A stretch of 38,412 nucleotides of DNA from Candidatus Didemnitutus sp. (GTDB lineage: Bacteria > Verrucomicrobiota > Verrucomicrobiia > Opitutales > Opitutaceae). Made by a program: the position numbers and the translations under genes. Below are positions 13,201 through 17,273 of the stretch, one piece after another (the stretch's first letter is position 1; the number at the start of each line of letters is the position of its first letter). The stretch is taken from positions 1 to 38,412 of the forward strand of contig JAMPXH010000030.1 in assembly GCA_023701285.1 (NCBI GenBank), in the 5' to 3' direction. Under the pieces are notes generated by a model. It did not search any database. It saw only the letters and a list, made by a program, of their open reading frames with translations, and was not told the origin of the DNA.

Positions 13201-16200
13201 GTTGGCGCCTTGCGTCTGCACGCCGAGGCCGCGCACCTGGCCGCCGAAGGTGTAGCCGGAAGGGACGAAGCCCGCATCGAGCGTGCCGTCGGGATTCAGG
13301 CGGGCCACGCCGGCGCGGGGGACGCCGTAGACACTGCCGAAGGTGCCCGCGATGAGGATGCGGTTCTGCGAATCCACGACGATGGGCGCGAAGAGCGGAT
13401 TGATGGTGCTGAACGTCGGGATGTTGAACGAGAAATCGCGCGAGCCGTCGGCATTGAGGCGCACGAGGTTGGAGAGACCGCCGTTGTTCGTGAAACTGCC
13501 GGTCGAGGGCGTGACCAGCAGCTTGCCGTCCGGCTGCAGCGTCATGTAGCGGATGATGCCGGTGAACACGGGCGAGGTGTAGGACGGGTCGCGGGAGCCA
13601 TCGGCGTTGAGCCGGAAGACGCGGTAGAGCGTGAGGCCGGTCTCGAAGCCTTCATCGGCGGCGACGCCGCTCACGAGAATGCGGCCCGTGCCGTCGTTCA
13701 GCGGCAGCACCGCCCAGGCATCGATGAGCGCCGGTCCGGGATTGAAACCGAAGTCCACCTGCCCCTGCGCGTTCACCTTGATGACGGCGCCGACGGGGCG
13801 GCCATCCACGGCGTTGACCGTGCGGCCGTTGCTGAAGGTCAGGTAAACCGAGCCGTCCGCCGCCGCGGTGATGCGGCCGGGCAGCGAGTGGCGGAGGAAT
13901 TGCGGCCGCGTGAACCCGGAGTCGCTCGCGACGACGCCGGCCGTGGGCGCCAAGGTCACGCTGACGCTGCCGCTCGTGACGGAGCCCGTGCTGGTGCGGC
14001 CATCGTCCTCGGACAAGCGGTTCGCCGTGACCACGACGTCATAGGCGCCCGCCTGGGCCGCGGTGAAATTGGTGACGGTGTAAACGGAGGACGTCGCGTT
14101 GGCGATCGGCTGGCCGTTCAAGCGCCATTGATAAGTGAGCGGGTAGGCGCTCGTGGCGTTGACGAAGAGCTGAGCCGCGCCGCCCGGGGCGACCGTGGCC
14201 GGCGCGGACAACGTGCTGACTACCGGCGCGCGGGGCGCGGAGGAGAGGATGGTGGAGTCGTTGCCGACGACGACGAAGGTGTCGGGGCTCGCGGCGATGC
14301 CGCGCAGGGTGTTCACGGCGGGCTGGGCCGGATGCGCCTTGTAATCCCACGTCACTCCATCGGTGGAAACGGCGACGTTGTTGGGTGAGCCGACGACCAT
14401 CCAGCGGCCGGCGAGATGGCGGATCGTCCACGCAAAGGTCAGGCCGGGCAGTTCCTGACGCGACCATGTGACGCCATCGTCGGTGGAGCGGAGAACGAAG
14501 GCGCCGCCGCCGTTGATGTTGGCGGAGCCGACCGCGCTCCACACGCCGTCGGCGCAAGCCACGCCCCAGAGCTGGCCCGTGGTGCCGGCGGTGCGCGGCG
14601 TCCAGGCGAGGCCGTCGTCGGAAGTCAGAATCGTGATGGAAGTGCCACCGGTGTCGTTGCCGCCGACAGCGACGAAGCGGCCGTTGGCGTAGCCCACGCG
14701 GCGGAGCATGGTGGTGACGCCGCTGGAGGTCGCGGTCCAGGCCGCGCCATCGGTGCTGGTGTAGATGGTGCCGTTGGCGCCGACGACGACGGCGCGCGTC
14801 GCACTGACGGCGACACTGTGGAATTGGGCATTCCCCAACCCGCTGATCGTGTTCCACGATTGGGCTCCGTCATCGGAGGTGTAGAGCGTGCCCGCCGAAC
14901 CGGTGACGATGAGGCGGGAGCCGAAACGCGCCCAATCGGTGAGGAAGCCATTCGTGACGGACGGCTGGGAACGGCGCAACCAATCGGTGCCGTCGCGGCT
15001 GCCGGTGACGATGTTGCCGTTCGAGCCCAGGGCGATGAATTGGTTGGTTGGGGCATCCCACTCCACGTGGTTGAAGAAATCGGTGTAGAACGAGTGCACC
15101 GATTCGCTGAAAGGCCCGATGTCGCCGACGGAGAACGTCCCGCCGGTGGTCATGCCGACGAGGCGGCCATTGGCTCCGGTGAGGACGGTCAGGTTGCCGT
15201 TGGCGGCGATGGCGTTGAGGGCGGTGGTCACGCCCGGGGCGGTGGCCGCGGCCCAGGTGGCGCCTCCGTCGGTGGAGGTGACGACCGTGCCGGCCACACC
15301 GACCGCGACCCAGGTGGACGAGGCTGTCAGATAGCCGACGCCGAGCAGGCTCTGCGTCGTGCCCGACGCCACGCTGGTGAAAGTCTGGCCGTCGGTGGAG
15401 ACACGGATATTGCCTCCGTTGCCCACGGCGACGAAGCGCCCGCCCGCGAAGGCGATGGCGTTGAGGTTGGCGGTGGTGTTGGTGGTGGCCGCGGTCCAGT
15501 TGTTGCCGGCGTCGGCGGAGACGAAGGCGTTGCCGGTCGGTCCGACGGCGACAAAACGTCCTGCGCCGCCAGTGGAAGGCACGCCGTAGGCCACGGCGTT
15601 GAGCTGGGTGACGTTGGTGAAGTTCGCCGGAGTGGATGCGGGCAAGATCCAGGCGCCGCCGGAGACCGAGCGGCGGATGAGCGCACGCGTCGGGCGGACA
15701 TAGAAATCGGAACCGACCACCACGACCGTGCCGGCGCCGTCGGCCGCGACGCCCGTGTAGCCGTCGTCCACGCCGGTGAGGCTGCGATTGGTCCACGTGC
15801 GCGCATCCGGGGAGGAGAGGATCGTGCTGAAGCCACCCACGGCATAAAATAGCTGGGAGGCCGCATCATGCGTGACGGCGGCGAGCGAGTTGCCGTTGCC
15901 GCTGGTGCCGATGTAGGCGTCCTCGCCGTCGGTCGTGGTGATCACGGAGCCACCGCGGCCCACGGCGACCAAGCGGCCGTTGGCGCTGGTGATCGCGGCG
16001 AGGTTGTTGCCCTGCGGGTCGGGATTTTCCCAGTGCCAGCGATCGAGCGGATCGGGCTGGCTGGCGAGCGCCAGCGTGATGGGGCTGACGGTGGTGGAGC
16101 CGTAGGCGTTGGCGATCGTCGCGGTGTAGACGCCGGCGTCGGCCGCCGAGACTGGGTCGAGCTCGAAGGACGTGAGCGAGGAGCCGTTGAAACCGGGGAG

Positions 16201-16722
16201 CGCCACGCCGTTGCGGCTCCACTGGATGGCGAGCGGGCGCGAACCGATGATGTTCGCGAAAAGGCGGGCGCGACCGCCGGGAGTGACGCTGATCGTCGTC
16301 GGCGACTGGTTCGCCACGCTCGGCGGCGTGTCCGTCACGGTGATGACGGTGCCGTTGGTCACGGCCGGGCTGGAGGGCGCGGCGCTGTCGGTGACGATGG
16401 CGGTGTAGGTGCCGTTGTTCGCCGTGAGGAAATTGGTGATCGTGAGCGTCGTGCCCGTGGCGCCATTGATGATCGTCGTCATGGGAGCGCCGCCGACATC
16501 CGTCGTCACGGAGCCGTTGGTGAGGTTCACGCCGTTGCGCTGCCATTGGTAGCTCAGGGTGCCGCCGGCGTTGCTCGTGGCCGCGACGGTCAGATTCACG
16601 TTGGTCCAACCACTCGCGCCCGAGAGCGCGGACGAGGGCTGCGACGTGATCGTGGGCGGCGTCTGTGCGCCGGCGATGATCGCGGTAAAAAGGAAGCCGC
16701 AAAGCAGGCGGGAGATTTTCAT
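1..16722 (-). CDS. Giant secreted multi-domain protein (Ig-like / YCF48 / delta-60 / HAF / He_PIG repeats), C-terminus beyond window
   Basis: One frame is open without a stop for 5574 codons, from ATG at 16722 to the left edge, so the 3' end is missing. The N-terminus MKISRLLCGFLFTAIIAGAQ is a clear signal peptide, likely cut after AGA (residue 19). Approximate order: Ig-like 22-132 and 133-215; YCF48/BNR-type repeats 216-828; Ig 830-920; delta-60 repeats 934-1720; two Ig 1721-1890; delta-60 1896-2683; Ig 2684-2770; HAF-type repeats 2771-3137; two GTYTWN modules 3140-3354; Ig 3355-3450; delta-60 3451-4240; two Ig 4241-4418; YCF48 4420-4970; two Ig 4971-5150; He_PIG repeats 5152 onward. Cysteines are very rare. 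The start at 16722 was chosen for its signal peptide; an in-frame ATG at 16827 has none and neither has a Shine-Dalgarno. The protein is presumably exported; its ligand is unknown and no catalytic motif was seen. Frame and architecture are secure; function is not. Confidence 0.9.
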   Translation of the reverse strand, partial: MKISRLLCGFLFTAIIAGAQTPPTITSQPSSALSGASGWTNVNLTVAATSNAGGTLSYQWQRNGVNLTNGSVTTDVGGAPMTTIINGATGTTLTITNFLTANNGTYTAIVTDSAAPSSPAVTNGTVITVTDTPPSVANQSPTTISVTPGGRARLFANIIGSRPLAIQWSRNGVALPGFNGSSLTSFELDPVSAADAGVYTATIANAYGSTTVSPITLALASQPDPLDRWHWENPDPQGNNLAAITSANGRLVAVGRGGSVITTTDGEDAYIGTSGNGNSLAAVTHDAASQLFYAVGGFSTILSSPDARTWTNRSLTGVDDGYTGVAADGAGTVVVVGSDFYVRPTRALIRRSVSGGAWILPASTPANFTNVTQLNAVAYGVPSTGGAGRFVAVGPTGNAFVSADAGNNWTAATTNTTANLNAIAFAGGRFVAVGNGGNIRVSTDGQTFTSVASGTTQSLLGVGYLTASSTWVAVGVAGTVVTSTDGGATWAAATAPGVTTALNAIAANGNLTVLTGANGRLVGMTTGGTFSVGDIGPFSESVHSFYTDFFNHVEWDAPTNQFIALGSNGNIVTGSRDGTDWLRRSQPSVTNGFLTDWARFGSRLIVTGSAGTLYTSDDGAQSWNTISGLGNAQFHSVAVSATRAVVVGANGTIYTSTDGAAWTATSSGVTTMLRRVGYANGRFVAVGGNDTGGTSITILTSDDGLAWTPRTAGTTGQLWGVACADGVWSAVGSANINGGGAFVLRSTDDGVTWSRQELPGLTFAWTIRHLAGRWMVVGSPNNVAVSTDGVTWDYKAHPAQPAVNTLRGIAASPDTFVVVGNDSTILSSAPRAPVVSTLSAPATVAPGGAAQLFVNATSAYPLTYQWRLNGQPIANATSSVYTVTNFTAAQAGAYDVVVTANRLSEDDGRTSTGSVTSGSVSVTLAPTAGVVASDSGFTRPQFLRHSLPGRITAAADGSVYLTFSNGRTVNAVDGRPVGAVIKVNAQGQVDFGFNPGPALIDAWAVLPLNDGTGRILVSGVAADEGFETGLTLYRVFRLNADGSRDPSYTSPVFTGIIRYMTLQPDGKLLVTPSTGSFTNNGGLSNLVRLNADGSRDFSFNIPTFSTINPLFAPIVVDSQNRILIAGTFGSVYGVPRAGVARLNPDGTLDAGFVPSGYTFGGQVRGLGVQTQGANADKVLVAGGTLTVNGVSRPVVRLNTDGTLDAGFTLVGDDATGTNPANGTRVRLLNMLPNDQFTVVSTKLVRFNADGTVDGNFAAPTFNQEPFWIDTLADGRVYLPPEFGTTLNGTTLSGPVRFTANGQLDPAFAPGRFSTLVYPGNIHVQPDGRILAFGNFDAVGSTATPRTGAARFTPGGALEAFSFAGISNLYSVGSASVLSDGRILASVLRGTYQTNLTNSLARFNADGTLDSSFALAAGAISANVRVLPDNRILAWGLAAADLLNNRVVMQRLTVDGAIDAGFTGLGSSSFGQVYRNPSNAITEIVLGQFRVIAHYPDGRALVVATLPGSANYPAGAAGLPVTLLRVNTDGTIDSTFNVAPLSWSTTLGVTPVTLDPARNVSAQWTLRQVGGSPFSGAVPQPDGGVIVYGAFTNLAGVSLPGIARLTNTGAIDTSFSVGSGPELRRLSHRNPLVQTISVAPDGRIWVAGVFDTFAGVAAPGLVRLNANGTVDTTFASDLAYRQYLGGGVGIEFGPSGEVVLAGGFGSPSGFPSGLNRLVASVAPSIVTPPVNVSGQSGGTATFTVAVQPGLQAAYQWFRNGTALAGATSSTLRLTNLQASDLGDYTVRVTTAQGQVTSNPATLSSSSPAPVVLDQPADATVVQGGRLVLRVGVNTAVTYQWMKDGQDIPRANSADFEIPSVTANDAGGYSVRVTSFGGTATSQEAFVSIVPADPVLWQAFSEVSTENSPARIFSDGAGKLYFPWTVNALIPDMVRGRLAGPLARLNESDGTLDTGFRVDPAIAAVRHLARQTDGRIVAGVSIGDVHRVVRLNANGSTDTSFTSPAFARGVRFVTLQPDGKVLVAATDNLQLNPPANALALAAPTIYRLLNDGSLDASFTPVALNAPFGNVFGPPVVDLQGRIYLGGAFSSINGTPRQNIARLSADGTLETTYANDVPAGFNSTQGRGVVLQSDGRAVFFGDFRYTTRGTTADSIMAVRFNTDGTFDSTFAQPLRSQLGFGTGLRLRWLELLPDDRMVAVSNRLVRLTANGALDTTFTASTFTRETFWLAVGLVGQIYVPDLAGVNGAASVLPVWHNGLAVFSASGAPVTSFQTGGWGRSTRTSNGVALPDGRVWLAGVFNRYGSAPLPGLAQFSAAGQLTGTQANFPAGAPLGARLQPFSSIASAGGDRVFVAFMNAANTNNSAFQVLQRLAADGTVDASFVPELPAGYGLGGSTTLHASPDGKLVLSQSSVSAGAALAGNAGSALLRLRADGSRDEGFNPNLSSFAIVERGANNTVTAIRTGGLTVNQILPDGRILVTIAAVDGNLRLQRLLSTGELDASFTPPSFGSVAVSSGFTPVTFDPVTNTSAQWPISTSTASGIISAVRQMADGRVYVAATLAGQPKGLLRLRPDGTLDTTFNPGGAGIAKSGADAPVIVSLEQDAAGRIYLAGRFDSYNGTPVAGLCRLHPDGTLDSAWNPGLRIAENPTLTVQLRIVGDQLYLFGSSVGTATDTLPTPFRVVSLAEPNASGITAQPLAQSLVPGQSLQLFVGVAGPGPYTYQWRRNGVNVPGATGSTFVIPSPIAADGGSYDVVVTASGGQTFTSTAATIDTTGLLATLTGIGDLSGGATLSQVRDATRVGGTLVAVGTASANPGSTVFDTAVLWTSDQGLVALPNLVANTTATSFITASAVTRDGASIASRARANTGSLRHAVRVTRNGLTNLNLGGLGGVSGFSAANAISEDGAVLYGFATNPNGVNQAVRFEVAGPSMTFLPAAAAEFTESSVAGRGIASNGAVAVGTTSNPTQTNFAWAVPGNRAFRYTHANATTTLLPLLAGGTWNGALAVTSDGNQTLVAADSQFASRGELAIHNAVNGQIRRLGTPNSAWGPANFGGLTADGAVAVTYFSNLTSGSSYTYFRNAYGWFHLHSALAAGGVNLAEWKLDGALGVSPDGRLVFGSGLHRGVNEGFVAELPAGFLANYNALPRSAAGQAIVGTWRVNDAVLLFLPEGIYYHMETASAADIAQGAQPGFERGTYTWNPASGELRIVTLTDTNGDIGLSDANGRNDITVRISGDVATATIPGEGDIQLARVLGAPGTLTGGWVVGDPTVADQSSAVVFFPDGTYLLADDGPQDDSSGRDGLESGTFTWNASTGALTAQATADYNGEWGLSHSDSVPMLVLSADRRIFTFADAGETVSGVRVGPVASTGPSIVDQPVARRVSAGSNVQLVVGATGTAPLSYQWHRNGQPLAGANAATLALTAVSLNDDGAGYSVRVTDAVGALFSQVATLTVLPTDNALWQQFTEYGTEHSPARIVADGAGRLYVPWSVQDRNPDWVGGRFRGALVRFDEATGHVDTTFKLDARYRRAMHVAPLANGQVLVAVAAGDATTVIRVNSNGTVDGTFAAPLFARSIRFITAQADGKVLVVATDNLQANAPAGALATNAPGLHRLNANGTVDASFAPALLNSTGLLFGPPVTDAQGRIYLAGVFNAINGTARSNVARLNADGTLDSAYAASLPAGWFSSQGRSVALQSDGRAVFVGDFRYTGRGSGADPIMAVRFNADGTFDSTYGQPLRSQLGFNPAVGLRLRHLVMLADDSFIGVSDRLVRVTANGAPDTSFASAAFDREAFWLERGSNGRYFVPDIATVMGAVVAQPIWGNGIASFDPNGAPNHAFQTGGWGRVQYPSAGRVLSTGSVWLAGGFNRFGATTLAGLAQFTAPGSLAANQFAAPAAAPAYARAQPFASVAPAAGDQTYVIWSQNSNVNGAFYATLLRINADGSTDNSFVPRLPANYNLGTAQAYAGGSGRLLLAQGTVAAQVALSGGAGESLLRLNADGSRDTAYAPNLSSFAIVERDTNNAVTMIRTGGLNVAQVLPDGRALIVVSAVDGNLRLQRLNADGTLDTTFTAPSFGTITPSSGFTSVLTDPATGFTGQFPISTYSAGDLVRAAVQMPDGRIYVGGRFQLGGVPRGLVRLNANGTLDTTFTGSGIAAGTTDAQPYVGALTVDAAGRLYAAGRFTTFNGQTLATPGLLRLNADGSRDTAWNPGFGIRDVPVATANLVVANDQLYVFGTPGTAGDALPATYRVTGVSAAPVIVTPPAGATVAENGGFTLFVNASGPGTLGYQWYRNGTAIAGATSSTFFVNGVNAGTAGSYHVVVSSPFGSIATAPATVAFTPSAPTFGAFGNISTSFGSQVLPAGSNSALQVFPVAGTRPMTFQWKFNGEDIPGATGEQLFLQDWQPSDAGAYSVTVANALATVTTPADAIYVTPEAGWRWRNPFPAGNWLTRVSFVNGQFIVGGLRGTLLVSNDGLTWETRHVPAVNNLFGFRYVNGQYVALGSLNLIITSTDGRIWTSRDTGLDGAVTQLQDMTYGGGRFVAVGTGGVTARSTDGHTWTPGSIGQGVTETIIGLIYTLNKFHAIGTDTGRIYSSADGETWTWSATPAASLRNLAYGAGRLVAVGAGGVIVTSTNGTTWANANSGTTQNLVGIDFVNGRFVATGANGTILTSFDGNLWTARNSAGNQSVLQSTAFGNGRYIVVGQQGNTGRAMLGSADSVTWTSQITGPRHGTNLLGVASSGSAVVAVGAGGVIVSTTDLATWTDRASGTTQNLNDVTYANGRFLAVGNGGTVLSSTDGSAWTNVASTGLNGASLNGIRHDGAKWVAVSANSNIYTSTDNTAWTASSSSVSTQLRKLVIAGGRYLAVTSIGGIVGSTDGTAWTLRLAGSGSALNDIAHGNGIYVAVGSGGFATTSTNGTAWTPVRFTYGNLSSVNFIAGRFIATANGHQYYTSTDGLTWTGRFTGSAEPLNDTVLHGEQVVGVGNFGTIMTAGAPVLAGPQSQTANAGSRVVLKAVVSESPFSVDYVWTHNGNVIEGVDSPILVIPSATAADAGDYVVTAVNALGSATSGTATLTLNVGVALTAQPQPRTVVVGGTAEFSVTATGIPAPTYQWRRNGLDLPGATAPSLRLANLTLADAGQISVVVRNAAGSVTSDSVALTVNPVAPLITSPSAATALVNAPFSYQITTNQTPATFVAAPIPPGLLFTAASGTLSGVPTQPGVYDITLTASNVSGQDQRVLRLTVQPPPPVITSAASTGGRVGQPFSYTIAATNAPTVYGAVGLPPGLTLAGNVISGTPTLAGFYTALLTAQNATGSSSAVLSFSILAPLNAPVFTGSPSVAATAGTALNYVPNFGAGVTNYALVNLPDGSPSVLPAGLSLNASTGAITGTSAEIGTFPLAIRATNADGSATAVVTLTLNPAPTAPRFTSATSVVATVGAPFAFTLTTTPAAASFAASGLPDGLALDSATGAITGTPSAPGISVVGVAATNGAGLSVGTLTVTVNASPNAPVITSSPIVLGRAGTALSGVQVTATNAPTGFTVVSGRLPDGVALDPVTGAITGTPASAGEARVWVAGSNGSGRG
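1810..3465 (-). repeat. YCF48/BNR-type repeat block 2 in gene 1
   Basis: At least a dozen short units of the form YGNGRYVAVG..G.I.TS.DG..W..R.SG show the same class as block 1 near the N-terminus. Examples are VNGRFVATGANGTILTS and YANGRFLAVGNGGTVLSS. Confidence 0.75.
4000..6370 (-). repeat. Delta-60 repeat block C in gene 1 (paralogous to block B)
   Basis: It starts near the motif GTEHSPARIVADGAGRLY and runs in register with block B for nearly 790 residues. It is followed by a tandem Ig pair and the second YCF48-type block. The clear collinearity with block B indicates a segmental duplication inside the gene. Confidence 0.8.
6660..7300 (-). repeat. Tandem pair of GTYTWN modules in gene 1
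   Basis: Two copies of a module of about 100 residues follow each other. Each has a W.V.D start, then F.P.G.Y, then G.E.GT(Y/F)TWN..(S/T)G.L, then D.NG..GLS. The copies differ at most positions but keep these anchors. The look is that of a small beta-barrel or lipocalin-like fold, but I do not recognise the family with confidence. Confidence 0.6.
7310..8410 (-). repeat. HAF-type repeat block in gene 1
   Basis: Units such as LTGIGDLSGG.....V.DATRVGGTLVAVGTA, LGGLGGVSGFSAANAISEDGAVLYG and FGGLTADGAVAVTYF resemble the HAF extracellular repeat (G.LGG..S.A.AIS.DG..VVG). It separates delta-60 blocks B and C. Assignment is by motif only; a diverged propeller of another class is possible. Confidence 0.55.
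8670..11035 (-). repeat. Delta-60 repeat block B in gene 1 (paralogous to block C)
   Basis: About 790 residues starting near the motif STENSPARIFSDGAGKLY. Unit after unit can be lined up with block C (about 4000..6370), for example ALQSDGRAVFxGDFRYT followed by RFNxDGTFDST and QPLRSQLGF. The similarity is visible in the DNA, as in 10141..10360 against 5470..5690. The preceding Ig domain is also duplicated. Confidence 0.8.
11560..13920 (-). repeat. Delta-60 repeat block A in gene 1
   Basis: Units follow the pattern RLNADGT.D..F ... QPDGKILV.G.F, typical of delta-60 (DUF5122) propeller repeats. It is the most N-terminal of three such blocks and looks clearly more diverged from blocks B and C than those are from each other. 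Confidence 0.75.
14236..16074 (-). repeat. YCF48/BNR-type repeat block 1 in gene 1
   Basis: Hand translation gives successive units of the form GRFVAVG..G.I.TSTDG..WT, about 40-60 residues each. This is the signature of the YCF48-like (PSII_BNR) seven-bladed propeller class. The block is flanked by Ig-like domains on both sides. A second block of the same class lies at about 1810..3465. Boundaries are approximate. Confidence 0.75.
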
Positions 16723-16838
16723 GACGGAAGAGACGGGATTGGAAAGGAACGGGGATTGCGGGCGCAGCCAAGCGGGCGACTGACGCGCGCACGCGCGGCC
16801 AACCCTCAAAAGGGACGAGAAGTTCATGGTGACCAAAA

Positions 16839-16850
16839 TGTGTGTGTGTG
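16839..16850. repeat. (TG)6 dinucleotide tract, read as (CA)6 in the gene 1 leader
   Basis: Six TG units lie just upstream of an in-frame ATG at 16827 and 117 nt upstream of the preferred start. The gene 1 frame is open back to a TAG at 16872..16870, so the tract lies inside the open frame only if translation started upstream of it. Confidence 0.6.
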
Positions 16851-16863
16851 ATCGCTCAAACGT

Positions 16864-16878
16864 GGCGCCCTAGGCGCC
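16864..16878. other. Short inverted repeat GGCGCC-CTA-GGCGCC
   Basis: Two GGCGCC palindromes are separated by CTA and can form a 6-bp stem with a 3-nt loop. It lies about 145 nt upstream of gene 1 and its middle carries the TAG that closes the gene 1 frame. There is no following T-run, so a terminator is unlikely; function unknown. Confidence 0.35.
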
Positions 16879-17149
16879 GGAAACGACTGAACGAAAAATG
16901 GACGCGCCCCACCCTGCCCGACGTGCGCCGCCACGCTCGCCCGTTACCGGGGTGCCGGGCCGCGCAGTCAACTCCGGTCGCGCCCAACGCACCGCAGCGC
17001 GGGACGCAGAAGGCGAAAACGCCACTGCGGAAAAAATCCGGCACAGGACCGGACGCGTGGATTCCAGGGGCATGGATGAGCGCGTTGATGCACAGCGCCC
17101 GCCAGCAACGCACGTTAATTATCTCTGAATATTTTCCCTATTAAGTTTC

Positions 17150-17178
17150 CGTATAGTTTAGACCCGGCGATTCGCCAA
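17150..17178 (-). promoter_or_regulatory. Candidate sigma-70-like promoter for gene 1
   Basis: On the minus strand TTGGCG (17178..17173) and TATACG (17155..17150) are separated by exactly 17 nt, each matching 4 of 6 consensus bases. The spacer and -35 overlap a small inverted repeat GGCGA-T-TCGCC (17166..17176) that could be an operator. It sits about 430 nt upstream of the gene 1 start in the only AT-rich part of the spacer. Weak evidence. Confidence 0.25.
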
Positions 17179-17232
17179 AATCCGCCCCTCCAGTCAATTG
17201 AGTCATCCGTCTCTCTAGGGGATTTCCTTACG

Positions 17233-17273
17233 AAAAAAACGCTCCAGCCAGATCTCACTGCCCGATCCGGAGC
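17233..17273 (-). terminator. Candidate intrinsic terminator of gene 2
   Basis: On the minus strand GCTCC pairs with GGAGC, an inner GATC pairs with GATC, and the arm is followed by G and seven T residues (17239..17233). The stem is interrupted and overlaps the stop codon of gene 2, which is unusual. The T-run directly after the stem is the main support. Confidence 0.4.

Larger units (their letters stand above)
16723..17254. other. 532-bp intergenic spacer between gene 2 and gene 1
   Basis: No convincing gene was found. It contains the gene 2 terminator candidate, an AT-rich stretch around 17110..17160 that contrasts with the G+C-rich surroundings, one promoter candidate, a GGCGCC hairpin and a (TG)6 tract. 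Open frames here such as 16856..17113 show no coding signature. If the promoter candidate is right, gene 1 has a leader of over 400 nt. Confidence 0.6.

Noticed and set aside
16943-16971. TTGACT-17-GGTAAC promoter-like pair on the minus strand
   Set aside because: The -35 is good, but the -10 matches only 3 of 6 bases in a G+C-rich context; weaker than the candidate at 17150..17178.
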